From contig JALWZC010000065.1 of NCBI GenBank assembly GCA_027002875.1, forward strand, positions 22,965 through 60,368: a stretch of DNA of 37,404 nucleotides, written 5' to 3'. The stretch is from Desulfurococcales archaeon (lineage in GTDB: Archaea; Thermoproteota; Thermoprotei_A; Sulfolobales; Desulfurococcaceae). Of this stretch, positions 23,575-33,900 are shown piece after piece. Below the pieces are notes generated by a model that saw only the letters and a list, made by a program, of their open reading frames with translations, had not been told where the DNA came from and did not search any database. The translations under genes and the position numbers were made by a program. The stretch's first letter is position 1. Every line of letters begins with the position of its first letter.

Positions 23575-24726
23575 TTACTTCCTCCAGACTATTAATAATA
23601 TGTTGTAGTCAAACATTCCGATCCTCATATAGCTCTTCACCGTTAACACCGAGGTTGAAGGTACAGATTCCTCGCCAAGTATTATTGTTCCCCGGTACAC
23701 TGGGACATACACCCTATTGTTATAGTAGTCGTTTATTCTTAGTAGGAGTGCATTGTATATTGGGTAGTATATCGTGTTCACTGTTGAAACCGGCTGCCCG
23801 TCTGTTTCGTCTATCAATCTACACGTGTAGTATATGTCGTCGTAGCATTCATACCATCTAGTCGATGGAGTATCTACTCTAAGCTCTTTAACCTGGTATT
23901 CGTTATAGTTGCTCCACTGGTTTGATCCCTGGGTGTCTAGTATGTATTGTATGTTTGTCTTGTTAAGATGTACTTCTTTTTCCTGGTAGTAGGGGTATAA
24001 TATTGTTTCGTAGATTATCTCGAAGTATTTATGTGAGTAGTACTGGTATTTCTGTGTTGCAGCGTTGTAGTACGTTATACTAGTGTTTAGCGCGTAGTAT
24101 CCGTATAGGTTCATGGGTGTTAACTGTATCGTTGAATTTATGAATACCGTTAGGCTACCGGTGTTTAGCACGTATCCTTTATATATGTTGTCGCTGAACC
24201 AGTATCCTATATATCTACTAGTCCTCGACTCCAGGATCGCGATTAATGCGTCTACATCATGTATACTATGTGTTAGGCTTGATGATGATATTACATAGTA
24301 GTATTCGCCATTAATCGATTCATCAGGCGATTGCTTATCGATTTGCTGAGTTAGGCCATCATTATAGTATACTAGGAGATGTAATGGATAATTATCTAGT
24401 GTTTCTACGATTATCTTGTTCGTTGTATAGTTTACGGTTATTCTCCTAACGCTTGAATAAATTATTACCCTGTAGCCGTATCCGCTTATTATTTCCTCCC
24501 CGATCTTATCCCTAATTATCGCGTCAAGATCTATTAGTTCCGGCGTTAAGTTCCCATGACTATACTCGTAATTTATCACTTGCTTAACAGTACTCAGTAG
24601 GAAGTCCTGGAACCTTGCAACGGGCATTTGCGGCTTAACAGTGTAGTAGCTTTGTACGACGATGTTGAATAATGGTATGAATGATACTAGTATTATGAAT
24701 GCTAGGATGTACTCAATCACTCTCAC
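23575..24726 (-). CDS. Large TM-anchored pseudopilin-like protein
   Basis: 383 residues from GTG 24726, which overlaps the stop of the DUF2341 gene as GTGA. A hydrophobic N-terminal helix (residues 4-25) is followed by an amphipathic stretch (RFQDFLLSTVKQVINYEY) like a pilin stalk, then a Tyr-rich extracellular beta region. One Cys pair lies in RWYECYDDIYYTC. The anchor has no clear prepilin-peptidase site. It is part of the same operon and probably an accessory filament component. Confidence 0.72.
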   Translation of the reverse strand: MRVIEYILAFIILVSFIPLFNIVVQSYYTVKPQMPVARFQDFLLSTVKQVINYEYSHGNLTPELIDLDAIIRDKIGEEIISGYGYRVIIYSSVRRITVNYTTNKIIVETLDNYPLHLLVYYNDGLTQQIDKQSPDESINGEYYYVISSSSLTHSIHDVDALIAILESRTSRYIGYWFSDNIYKGYVLNTGSLTVFINSTIQLTPMNLYGYYALNTSITYYNAATQKYQYYSHKYFEIIYETILYPYYQEKEVHLNKTNIQYILDTQGSNQWSNYNEYQVKELRVDTPSTRWYECYDDIYYTCRLIDETDGQPVSTVNTIYYPIYNALLLRINDYYNNRVYVPVYRGTIILGEESVPSTSVLTVKSYMRIGMFDYNILLIVWRK

Positions 24727-27182
24727 GGATACCTCTCACCACCGATCAACGCTACGATTACGTACTGGTTATCCTGAGTAACAACTAGTGCTAAGTCTAC
24801 TAGTAGAGTGCTCGAGAATACTATGTAGTTTCCAGTCGTATACTCTATTACCGGTACCGATGGGGTGGCTAGGTGTTCTATTGCACTATACTGCGGCTCT
24901 ACACTCGGCTCTGGGTATACGAATGGCCGAATCCTAATCCATGAGTAAAACGTATAAGCTGTTTCTTCGTTTTCATTGTTGAGCTTAGCTGCTCCGAAGG
25001 ATGCATAGTATGAGCCTGTTGATGGAAACTCTACTTCTCCACTGGCTATTCTTGAATACGTAGTATTGTATATAACGTAGTATGATTTATCACCGTATAA
25101 GCCTACACCCAGTATTACCGGCGTATCAGGGTATGCTGCTGTAAGTGGTGTTTCTTGTAGTTGTGAAGCGTCTGGGTTGTAGACCGCATCCCAGGTTAGC
25201 CCGTTTGTATCTGAGACTGCGTCTAAACTAGTCATTACCGATATGTCCGGGCTCCAGGGCTCAACGTTGATAGTTAATATGCTCCCACCGGGTATTGGAT
25301 AGTTTACTTTAAAGTAGTATACTAGGTTTCCATAGCGATCCCTCACCTCTATGTAGAGTGGGCCTTTCGTGCCTATTATTGGACTTGTTGTTACATCAAT
25401 GTATGCTATACCATTACTCTGAGCTATCGCGCTATAGTACTCGCCTGTTCCAGAATCGTATATTGTGATATTCCATCCCGGCGATAATCCTTTGACATAG
25501 ATTATTCCCGGATCAAGGTATGTTGTACCAATGAGGTTTCTAAGCTCCCTCCGATCATACCTAGCAGATACTAGGTCTTGGAAATAAGATGATGTTATAT
25601 ATCCGTAATCGGTATATGCATAGTATCCTATATAGTCGGGCTCAAACCTACCAACCTGTGTTCCGCGGAGGGTTTTCGACAATAACTTGTTCCCGTATTC
25701 ATCGTATACCTCGATCCTCCACCGAGCGTTTGATCTTCCGGGAGTCTTAGCTGTTACCTTAATGTATAGCCAGCCCTCATAGCCTATGCCTTGATAGTCC
25801 CGATTTCTCTTCAATACTTGTGATGATAGATCAGGGAAATACGTTTTCACAAGATATATCCTCCCATACGTATCCTCGTATACTCCGAAGCCTATAGAGC
25901 TCGTCGAGTAACTATCGATGTATGGGTTGTCCGCAAACACGATCCCCCTGATCACATCGTCCGGTTTAACATAAACTTTCACGATTACACTGATGCCTTC
26001 GCGGCCGGGGCGTGAATCATATTGGGCGTTCTGCCTCATTATTGCGGCAGCATTATAATAGTTATATGGAGGCCATCCAACCACTAGATCCGTATTGTTC
26101 CCCCTGAGAACGGTTGTCGAGGAATTACCGTTTCCTATTGTAGCGATGTCCCAGTCGCCCCATACTACTGTATAATCGGATAGGCTAGTGTTCTGATCGT
26201 ATTCTTGATATAATCCTGGTTCTAGGAGGTACGTGAATCCTGCCCCGCTACTGGTTGAATTGTACCATGAAAGCCTTACTACGTGTGTATTTATAGGTAT
26301 AGGTGTAAGGGGGGCTGTTAACGCTTCAGCGATCCATCCATGCTCGCCGGGGGTTATGTTGTATGTTTTAGTAGTATATATGTTTAGGTATGCGTTGTTG
26401 TAACGGCTTTGGAGATCAATTATTAGTTCTAATCCATTATATTCTACGTCATCATATGTCAATGTGTATGGGCTACTACTATAAGTTGCATGTAAATCGT
26501 ATAGGTGCCAGTTTCCATTGTTTAATAATTGATCTATTGAAGTATACTGTGAAAGGTCTTCGTATAATGGAAATATTGCTGTTGTTCCCTCATATGATGC
26601 CTCGGGCTGTCCCCAGTATGCATAAATAATCTTTGATGAATTAGCTGTTAAACTAGGTATTTTTACCCAGGCAATTGCTACCCCTCTGTTGTTATCCCAG
26701 TATTCTATCCAGTAGTCTAGCCTTGTCCGTCCATCGCTGTCCGTGAATCTTAGGTCGTTTAGGGTCGGCTTGTATATTGTTCCTTGATAATTACAATACA
26801 TATTGTTTATATCTAGGATTATCCTTACCGGGTAGTTTTCGAGGCTAGACCCCGATCTCTCGGTTACCGTGATAGGCATTCTACAAGTCCATTCAAGCCC
26901 GTTTTCAACGTATCCCTGTCCCGGAAGGAACCCTGTTAAACCCGTTTCTTGTATTAAACGACCTTTACCTATTAATGCCCTCGGTGAACCATCGCTTTTC
27001 GGGGGTAGGGCGAGGGCGTAGCTGTAAATGTTTCTTCCAGGTATCGAGGCTACGACGTATATTGCATAGGGACTGTAGTCTGGATCTTTCCGTATATCGG
27101 GGAATTTTCCAGCTAGCTGCGCCCCATACCCAATATATATGTTATAATATGTACGACTAGCTATTTCCACGGGGTTATTCAT
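24723..27182 (-). CDS. Large DUF2341 surface protein, body (anchor cut off by in-frame TGA)
   Basis: 819 residues from ATG 27182. Around residues 96-205 is a DUF2341-type domain: LEWTCRMPITVTERSG, ENYPVRIILD, LRFTDSDGRTRLDYWIE and a final YWGQP. Such domains occur in archaeal and bacterial surface adhesins. The remainder is beta-rich with a concanavalin-like segment and a C-terminal hydrophobic strand region. As read it has no signal or membrane anchor, and no ribosome site precedes the ATG. Upstream, in the same frame and separated only by one TGA (27218-27216), is a 55-codon piece with a membrane helix (see 27216-27383). The natural product is probably one 886-residue protein of which this is the C-terminal part. 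Confidence 0.8.
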   Translation of the reverse strand: MNNPVEIASRTYYNIYIGYGAQLAGKFPDIRKDPDYSPYAIYVVASIPGRNIYSYALALPPKSDGSPRALIGKGRLIQETGLTGFLPGQGYVENGLEWTCRMPITVTERSGSSLENYPVRIILDINNMYCNYQGTIYKPTLNDLRFTDSDGRTRLDYWIEYWDNNRGVAIAWVKIPSLTANSSKIIYAYWGQPEASYEGTTAIFPLYEDLSQYTSIDQLLNNGNWHLYDLHATYSSSPYTLTYDDVEYNGLELIIDLQSRYNNAYLNIYTTKTYNITPGEHGWIAEALTAPLTPIPINTHVVRLSWYNSTSSGAGFTYLLEPGLYQEYDQNTSLSDYTVVWGDWDIATIGNGNSSTTVLRGNNTDLVVGWPPYNYYNAAAIMRQNAQYDSRPGREGISVIVKVYVKPDDVIRGIVFADNPYIDSYSTSSIGFGVYEDTYGRIYLVKTYFPDLSSQVLKRNRDYQGIGYEGWLYIKVTAKTPGRSNARWRIEVYDEYGNKLLSKTLRGTQVGRFEPDYIGYYAYTDYGYITSSYFQDLVSARYDRRELRNLIGTTYLDPGIIYVKGLSPGWNITIYDSGTGEYYSAIAQSNGIAYIDVTTSPIIGTKGPLYIEVRDRYGNLVYYFKVNYPIPGGSILTINVEPWSPDISVMTSLDAVSDTNGLTWDAVYNPDASQLQETPLTAAYPDTPVILGVGLYGDKSYYVIYNTTYSRIASGEVEFPSTGSYYASFGAAKLNNENEETAYTFYSWIRIRPFVYPEPSVEPQYSAIEHLATPSVPVIEYTTGNYIVFSSTLLVDLALVVTQDNQYVIVALIGGERYP

Positions 27183-27215
27183 TTTATAAATTGTACCGTT
27201 AAATCCGCTATAGTA

Positions 27216-27383
27216 TCATGATCTAATGGTTAAAGCGTAGTCTTCGGCAATAGTTTTCAAAATGTGTTTAAAGTTGCTATTTGTCATTATTGACACATTT
27301 ATATATGTATAACTAATAATGCCGGTTAAAACGATTATTAAGGCAACTGTTCCTATTATATGGGTAATTGTTACCGAGACCAT
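27216..27383 (-). pseudogene. N-terminal anchor of the DUF2341 protein, ending in an in-frame TGA
   Basis: ATG 27383 follows the previous stop by one base and has GGAGATGA about 7 bases upstream, the best coupled ribosome site in the operon. The 55 residues start MVSVTITHIIGTVALIIV, giving a membrane helix, then an amphipathic KHILKTIAEDYALTIRS stalk. The TGA follows, and the same frame continues as YYSGFNGTIYK into the ATG of the 819-residue gene. The stalk resembles those of the sister proteins, so the TGA looks like a changed TGG or CGA codon, or a readthrough site. It may also be annotated as a separate 55-residue protein. Confidence 0.65.
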
Positions 27384-27384
27384 T

Positions 27385-28167
27385 TTAGGTCATCTCCACC
27401 CCTAAGTTATATACTATTACGTCCAAGTATATTGGTAACTCTAATCCTAGATCCTTATAGTTGATTTCTGTAATGTTGCCGTTCTGGTTAAACCTTATGT
27501 CAAGACTCATAACGTTATCGTAGCTGACTAATAGCGGTGTTGACCGGAAGTAGTAGCGCAGAGTATGTATTTTCCCGTATCCCTTGAAGGATGCTATCGG
27601 CGTTATATTTATGAAGAAAACCCGTACGTAGTAAACAGTAGTGTTATCCCGTAAAATCCTCGTCTTGTATAGTAGGATGCGGCACGTATCTAGTCTTATA
27701 TATGTTGATCCTTCCTGGTAGTATTCTACAACTCTCGGCATTAGACGTGTATCGTTGACTATTAGTGCATTGATGCCGTATACTATTCTCTTCGAGGTAA
27801 TTATCGCGGTATCGATCTTGCTATAGATAGCGGTACATGGTAGTTCGTATTCAATAGTATTATTAACCACGATCGTAATAGAGCCGTACTTCATCCATCC
27901 AATACCCATGCGTATACCCGGGTAGGAGATAGTATATGTTCCACCACTCAACGGATTAACTATTTCGGGGATATTCTGAGCTGATGACTGGAACAACTGT
28001 CTAACGTAGAAATACTCTGTGGAAGAAACCCCGCTGGTAGCACTATGTAATACGTAAACAGACATAAATAATGCTAGGGCTACTAGTATTGAGTATATTA
28101 TTATTGTAGAAATAGCCTCCGATAGAGCCCTCAAAACTATCACTCTAATAGTTTTAGTATAGCTCAT
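27385..28167 (-). CDS. TM-anchored pseudopilin-like protein
   Basis: 260 residues from ATG 28167. The N-terminal region is basic for 13 residues, then RALSEAISTIIIYSILVALAL: R-A followed by S-E and a hydrophobic helix, a class III-like site with a longer leader and Glu near position +3/+5 as in type IV pilins. The extracellular part is beta-rich with Asn-linked sites and two Cys. It is close in design to the neighbour at 28194 (RGISESISLII), so the two are probably old duplicates. It is followed after one base by the DUF2341 gene. Confidence 0.75.
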   Translation of the reverse strand: MSYTKTIRVIVLRALSEAISTIIIYSILVALALFMSVYVLHSATSGVSSTEYFYVRQLFQSSAQNIPEIVNPLSGGTYTISYPGIRMGIGWMKYGSITIVVNNTIEYELPCTAIYSKIDTAIITSKRIVYGINALIVNDTRLMPRVVEYYQEGSTYIRLDTCRILLYKTRILRDNTTVYYVRVFFINITPIASFKGYGKIHTLRYYFRSTPLLVSYDNVMSLDIRFNQNGNITEINYKDLGLELPIYLDVIVYNLGVEMT

Positions 28168-28193
28168 TCCTTTATATTGGTATTCATAGGAGC

Positions 28194-28964
28194 CTAATAT
28201 AGTTCGAAGTGGATATCGTAGACTAGTACTTCAAGCCTAAAACTACTTATACCTGCTGGATCTACTCCTACGCTTCTAAGCAGGTCGTCCGATGAAGCTA
28301 TGAATTCACCGTTTCTATATATGCGGAAATATGTTGTGTTTTCTATTGTTGTAGTGATTGTTGTGTTTATCTTAGAGTATACTCTGAGTATGTATTGTCC
28401 ATGTATTACTGGTTTAACTATTCTTACAAGTGCGAGTCTTATTACTAGTGAGCTAGTATTTACCGTGTTTATCCGAAATATATTATAATATATTTTGTTC
28501 ATGGATAATTCGATTACTGAGCCTATGTTTGTATTGTATTCTACGATGAATGGTACTTGATCAGTCCTATTAACTATTAATTGTTCCTCGTCTCCATATA
28601 TAACGTTCCTGCCCTTCAATATCACGTTGCTTGAGCGGCCGTATATCGTGTAGAAGGAGTCAATTGATATGTTTTGATGGATACCTCCGTATTGTGTTAT
28701 TGATATTGTTATAACCGTGTTTAACCTCTTGTAGCCGATTCCTATACTCTTATAGTTTAAGTGGTAGGTTACGACTGCGCCGCGGAGTATGTCGTCTAGT
28801 TTTGCTGTAGCGATGTCTTTGAGCATCGATTTTACCTGTCCATATTCTAGCACTGTTCTTGTAGTAGTTGTTGTATACATTGTTGTATAGAATAAAGCTG
28901 CTGAAACTGCTAATACTACGGCTACCAATATTATCAGCGATATTGATTCACTTATTCCCCTCAT
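28194..28964 (-). CDS. Pilin-like protein with class III signal peptide
   Basis: 256 residues from ATG 28964. MRGISESISLIILVAVVLAV shows a basic residue, Gly, then Ile-Ser-Glu and a hydrophobic helix to about residue 27, a good prepilin-peptidase substrate. A Thr-rich segment (TTMYTTTTTRT, residues 27-37) follows, then a beta-rich extracellular domain. Pilins are usually 100-170 residues, so this is a large variant. It lies 30 bases after the platform gene and 26 before the next, in one operon. Confidence 0.78.
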   Translation of the reverse strand: MRGISESISLIILVAVVLAVSAALFYTTMYTTTTTRTVLEYGQVKSMLKDIATAKLDDILRGAVVTYHLNYKSIGIGYKRLNTVITISITQYGGIHQNISIDSFYTIYGRSSNVILKGRNVIYGDEEQLIVNRTDQVPFIVEYNTNIGSVIELSMNKIYYNIFRINTVNTSSLVIRLALVRIVKPVIHGQYILRVYSKINTTITTTIENTTYFRIYRNGEFIASSDDLLRSVGVDPAGISSFRLEVLVYDIHFELY

Positions 28965-28994
28965 CCATTTATTCCGCCTCTCTCAACCATTTTG

Positions 28995-30779
28995 TTAAGC
29001 TGGTTGTGTTAGTGTTCCAAGTACTCCCTGGAATAGTGGTGATGCATAGAATAATAGTAGTGTTATAAGTGTTAGTATTACTGCGTGTTTAAAGCCCATA
29101 GCGATCGAGCCTGATGAAACCTTTCCAGCTACGAGACCCATGAGGTAGGTGTTTAGGACTATTGCGGGCATAACTGTAGCCGCCGCCTGATAATATGATC
29201 CTCCGGCTCCCAGCTGGATTGAACCCATGAAGGCCGCCATCATGATCACTGTTGCAGCTGCTAGTATTGAGCCCATGTAGGGTACTATGAGTAGCGTCCT
29301 TAGATTCCTCTTTTTCTCCTCTTCTATTGCTTCAACGCTTTCAGCGAACCATGATAGATGCTCCATTATCTCTATGCTTCCACCGCCTACTTCGATAGTG
29401 TCTGTCATTATGAATAACAGTACCTTTGCCCTCCAAATAATTATTTTCTTAAATAGATCATCCATGATCCTCGATAATGGTACTCCTAGGCTTAAGTGTA
29501 AAGCCATGCGTTTAAGATATTTTGTGAATACCCCGTAGCTTCTACGGGATAATTCTATGATGCTCCTCTCGGGTGAGAGGCCTGTTTTCCTAACCTCTAC
29601 TAGGTCTCTGAGGAACCTCGTAATCCCATTTATTACCTTGTACTCCCTCCCAAGGTATTCAGCATAGATCATTGATGGTAGTGTTGCTATGATCAATGCT
29701 GTCGATAAGGCTATTGATGATAAGAAGTAGCTTGGAATATTCAAGTCCTTCGCGGGACCAACTAAGAAATTGTATAGTCCGGATACTAGGAAGCTGTTTC
29801 TCAACTGGTTTCCGGGTGGTAGTACTGCTGGTAATAGGATGCCGAATACTGTTAAGTAGGCTGTCAATGGAATTGTTACTCCGCCGAACATTATATATGG
29901 GCGGTAATCTATCCATGGCTCTTTGTACTGCATTACATCGGTTAGATATATTATCATGCCCGAGATCATCGGTAGCAGGATATACATCATTAGAAACATG
30001 GATGCCGGCGAGATTCCGAAGGATAGGGTTCCAGCATAGGATATTGTTACAAAGTACATTACCGACATACTGATGAGTGTAAGCAATACGAGTGCTAGGT
30101 AGGCTTCCAGTAGTCCGGATAGTCTGTCCGATATTATCTTCATCTTAACAAGGATCTCCGAGAAGAGTAGGCGGGCTTTCTTAACGAGGTAGTCTACAAC
30201 GTCTCCACCGGCTCTAACAGTTGTAACGTATCCCATTAATAGGTCTCTAACGGTTGCACTAGGCGTTCTCTGTGCTAGTATTGAGAAAGCCGATAATGGG
30301 TCTCTTCCCAGAACCCTTACCAGTAGTATGAATCTCTGGCTAAGCTCAGCACTTTTAGTGAATACTCTACGGCTCCTAGTAATCCTCTCAAAGGCTACAT
30401 AGGGTGACAGCCCACTCATAACCATCATGCTTAGATAAGCAACCGTGTATGGGAATTCACCCTCAATCCCTCCGGCCCGGCTACTGCCGATTAACGCTGG
30501 TAGGTATACTAGGAACAGGAAGCCTAGGAAGGGGAATAGTACTAGTATAGGGATCGCCAGGTAGAATCCCAGCAGGGCAGAAACAATGCTTAACAGTATT
30601 GTTAAGAGAAACAATAGGAGGGTTGCAAATGCTATAAATGAAGCATAGACTTCGGGGTAAAGGTGTATACCGCTTTTACGTATTTCATCCGAGATCTGAG
30701 GGTATAATTCGAGTATTTTACGTCCGGGGCGTTCAAAATACCTATAAACCCAGTCCCAGAAACTCAACCCACTGAACAC
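28995..30779 (-). CDS. TadC/FlaJ-type pilus membrane platform protein (double T2SSF)
   Basis: 594 residues from GTG 30779; a TTG four codons in is an alternative, with GGTG 9 bases before it. It is the inner-membrane platform that couples the ATPase to filament growth. Two copies of the T2SSF pattern are seen: about residues 110-270 (MVMSGLSPYVAFERI ... GGDVVDYL) and 385-540 (VRKTGLSPERSII ... VGGGSIEIM), each followed by paired membrane helices. The doubled arrangement matches archaeal PilC/AapF-like proteins. It is the first gene of the minus-strand operon and is divergent from the ATPase. A TATA-like ATATATAATG lies near 30804-30813. Confidence 0.93.
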   Translation of the reverse strand: MFSGLSFWDWVYRYFERPGRKILELYPQISDEIRKSGIHLYPEVYASFIAFATLLLFLLTILLSIVSALLGFYLAIPILVLFPFLGFLFLVYLPALIGSSRAGGIEGEFPYTVAYLSMMVMSGLSPYVAFERITRSRRVFTKSAELSQRFILLVRVLGRDPLSAFSILAQRTPSATVRDLLMGYVTTVRAGGDVVDYLVKKARLLFSEILVKMKIISDRLSGLLEAYLALVLLTLISMSVMYFVTISYAGTLSFGISPASMFLMMYILLPMISGMIIYLTDVMQYKEPWIDYRPYIMFGGVTIPLTAYLTVFGILLPAVLPPGNQLRNSFLVSGLYNFLVGPAKDLNIPSYFLSSIALSTALIIATLPSMIYAEYLGREYKVINGITRFLRDLVEVRKTGLSPERSIIELSRRSYGVFTKYLKRMALHLSLGVPLSRIMDDLFKKIIIWRAKVLLFIMTDTIEVGGGSIEIMEHLSWFAESVEAIEEEKKRNLRTLLIVPYMGSILAAATVIMMAAFMGSIQLGAGGSYYQAAATVMPAIVLNTYLMGLVAGKVSSGSIAMGFKHAVILTLITLLLFYASPLFQGVLGTLTQPA

Positions 30780-30933
30780 CTATTTACCCAGAGCATATCT
30801 CCTCATTATATATAGTATTGAACAAAGTAATCCCTTATATCTCCATCCAAGAGTTTAGAGTGTGGGAATAAATATTTACTCCGCTCTAGTTAATTCTATA
30901 CCATAACGGAAACCGGTAACAACGTATACATGC

Positions 30934-30961
30934 ACAAATATAATAACCGATAAGCAGGGTG
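30934..30961 (+). promoter_or_regulatory. Promoter and ribosome site of the secretion ATPase
   Basis: AAATATAAT (30936-30944) lies 30-38 bases before TTG 30974, and GGGTG (30957-30961) lies about 12 bases before it. A second TATA-like TATTTATA at 30962-30969 is too close to the start to serve it. The gap 30780-30973 also carries the divergent promoter of the platform gene and nothing else recognised. Confidence 0.4.
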
Positions 30962-30973
30962 TATTTATAGGCC

Positions 30974-33900
30974 TTGGAATCCCTTAAGAAGATATTTCGG
31001 CTTTCCCGAGGTGCTCGGAGGCCTAAGCCGGCTGTTATTTCTAAGCGGGAAGAGCTTCGCGAAGAAATTGTTAAATCTATTGTTGCACCAGCTGGGCCTG
31101 TTCAGATTGCTGAGCGTGATCCCAGCTGGAGGATTATTGAAAGCTACTATATCTATAAGCCTTTCGTTAAAATCGTTATTGCTGAAACGGATACTGGGCC
31201 CCGCTATTTCGTTGAGGAGTATGGTTTAACTCCCGCGGACAACGAGGTTTTGAAGAAGCTTACACAGATCCTTATAGATGAGATCAAGCCTCCTACGAGG
31301 CCTGAGGATATAAAGGATCTTAAAGGCTACGTGTTCAGGGAAGCCGAGCGTATAGCTGAGAAGTATAAGAACAAGCTGGGCTTAATTGGTAGTAGGAGGA
31401 TTAAGCTACTCTACTATATTGAACGGAACCTTCTAGGTTACGGACCTATTGATCCATTACTTAAGGACCCCAATATTGAGGATATTTCTTGTAATGGTAT
31501 TGGTATACCCATATATGTTTGGCACAAGAAGTACGAGAGTATACCGACGAATATAACTTTCGTAGAGGAAGACTATCTTAACGAGTTTATTATGAAAATG
31601 GCGCATATGGCTGGTAAGCATATTAGTATAGCTTTCCCAATACTCGACGCAATGCTTCCAGAGAAACATAGGCTAGCTGCAACCTTCGGCCGGGAAGTAT
31701 CTGTTAAGGGGCCTAGTTTTACCATTCGTAAGTTCCGCGAGAGGCCCTTCAGTGTAACCGAGATCATAAAGTCGGGCGAGATCAATAGCCTAGTAGCCGC
31801 TTATATATGGACGCTCATCGAGCATGGTAAGACCGCGATGATTGCTGGAGGTACCGGTACTGGTAAGAGTTTTCCGGGAGACACACTGATCCCTATATTA
31901 GTTAATGGTAGACCTGCTATAACGCGTGCAAAGGATCTATACAGTCTTGTTAATAGCCGGGAGTACCGTGTCGGAGAGCACTATGTTAAAGATGTTGACG
32001 GCGATATACGGATCCTGAGCGTCGGGAGAGACTATAGGATCGGTTGGCGCCGGGTTAGGAAAGTTATTAGGCACCGCGATAATAGGCCCTTAGTTAGGGT
32101 TGTAACAGATTCCTCCATAATCACTACAACGATAGATCACAACTTTATAAAGATCGATCCGGAAACGATGGAGCTAATACCGGTAAGAGCTGGAGAGCTA
32201 CGCGAAGGGGATTGGATAGTTAATTCCTGGCTAGACCTAGAGTATATGGGTGGAGAACTATCACTAGATGAAGCAGTCTTTCTGGGAATATGGATTGGCG
32301 CTGGATACTTAATGGAGGATGGCGTTATTGGTTTAAAGCATCGTAGCAAACCTCTAGTTGAAAAGTATAGATTCCTAGTACGGAAACTCTATAGTACAGA
32401 TCCACGGGTAAAGCTGGAGGGCAGGTATTATAGGGTAGAATTCACCAATTATAAGTTATTCAATGAACTACGGGAACTTGTGGAAAACAAGGATTCAATC
32501 CCAGTCATCATTAACAGAATAATCTTCGCCAAGGATAAATCCTACATAATAGGTTTCATGGCCGGCTTAACAGAGACTAGTAGTAGTATAATTATCGACA
32601 ACCATAATGGCGAGATCAAGGCACAGATTATATATAGTTTTGAGTCGAAGCACTTGTTAAACCTTGTCAGTTACTTATTAAAGAGGCTTAGGATTAAGCA
32701 TAGGGTAAGTGTAGAGGGAGAAGTGTATAAGGTTGCTGTTAAGGAACCCTATATGCTTAAACTTTTAGAATACATGATGGAATACTTCACGACTAGTGAA
32801 ATGAGGGAATTCGTCAGTAAGATAAAGGACATGATCAGTAGGTTTAGTGGTAGGGAAGATAAGGATAGTGAGGCTTCTCAGCTATATAGAGAAAAGGATG
32901 GTATTGGTCTATCCATGCTTGCTAAGTTAGCTGATACCGATATCCTGCTTGAGGAGGTTAAGAGCATCGAGTATGTTGATCCATCGAATGATTTCCTCTA
33001 CGATTTAGAGGTTGAGGATACCCATAACTTTGTGATCGGGCAGATCGGTTGGAGGCTGAACCATAACACGACTCTGTTAAACGTTGTATCAATGTTTATA
33101 AGGCCCGGAATGAAGATCGTAACGATCGAGGATACGCCGGAGATAAATCTACCACATCCTAACTGGGTACAATTAACGAGTCGTGAAAGCTACCTCGTTG
33201 GATCACAGGCTGCTGGAACTAATATTAGACTATTCGACCTCGTAAAACTCAGCTTAAGATACCGTCCCGACTACATAATCGTCGGAGAGATTCGTGGAGA
33301 AGAAGCATTCGTATTATTCCAAGCTATGGCCAGCGTCTCCCATGACACACCGGTCCTCTTAAAGGATGATGCTGGCCATATATCCCTTGTAAAGATCGGA
33401 GAGTTTATCGATAAGTTTTACAATGTTGGAGAGGAGAGGATCGCTAAACCTGTTGAAGGATACTATGTGTTAAGCCATAACGGCTACAATGCTGTATGGA
33501 AACCTGTAAAGTACGTATTGAGGCACAGCACTGATGAGATATATGAGATAGAATACGAGGGTGGGGGTAGACTCGAAGCAACTGGAAGCCATAGCGTCTT
33601 CGTATTAGACCCTGATACCCTTGATATCGTTGAAAAACCCGTCTCGCTGCTGGGAAGTGGAGACTACCTAGTATCGTTTAATGGTGTAGAAAGAGATGAA
33701 GACTATCAGGAGATCAATGTAGTGAAGCTAGTTATGGATTATGACGATGTCTACGTTGACAATATCCCTGAGGAAATCAAGAAGTATACTAATGGTAAGA
33801 ACCCAATACCGCTACAAAAGTACACTGTATTGAAGAGTAAGGCTATGGTAGATGACAGTGATTTAAGGATAAAACTGCTGCGGAGTAAATACTCATTACC

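Noticed and set aside
27216-27218. UGA as selenocysteine
   Set aside because: Selenocysteine insertion is not known in Crenarchaeota, and no Cys or redox motif surrounds the codon. A mutated Trp or Arg codon is simpler.
28850-28885. Short repeat of GTAGTAGTTGTTG
   Set aside because: It encodes the Thr-rich linker of the pilin-like protein at 28194; it is ordinary coding low complexity, not a mobile or CRISPR repeat.
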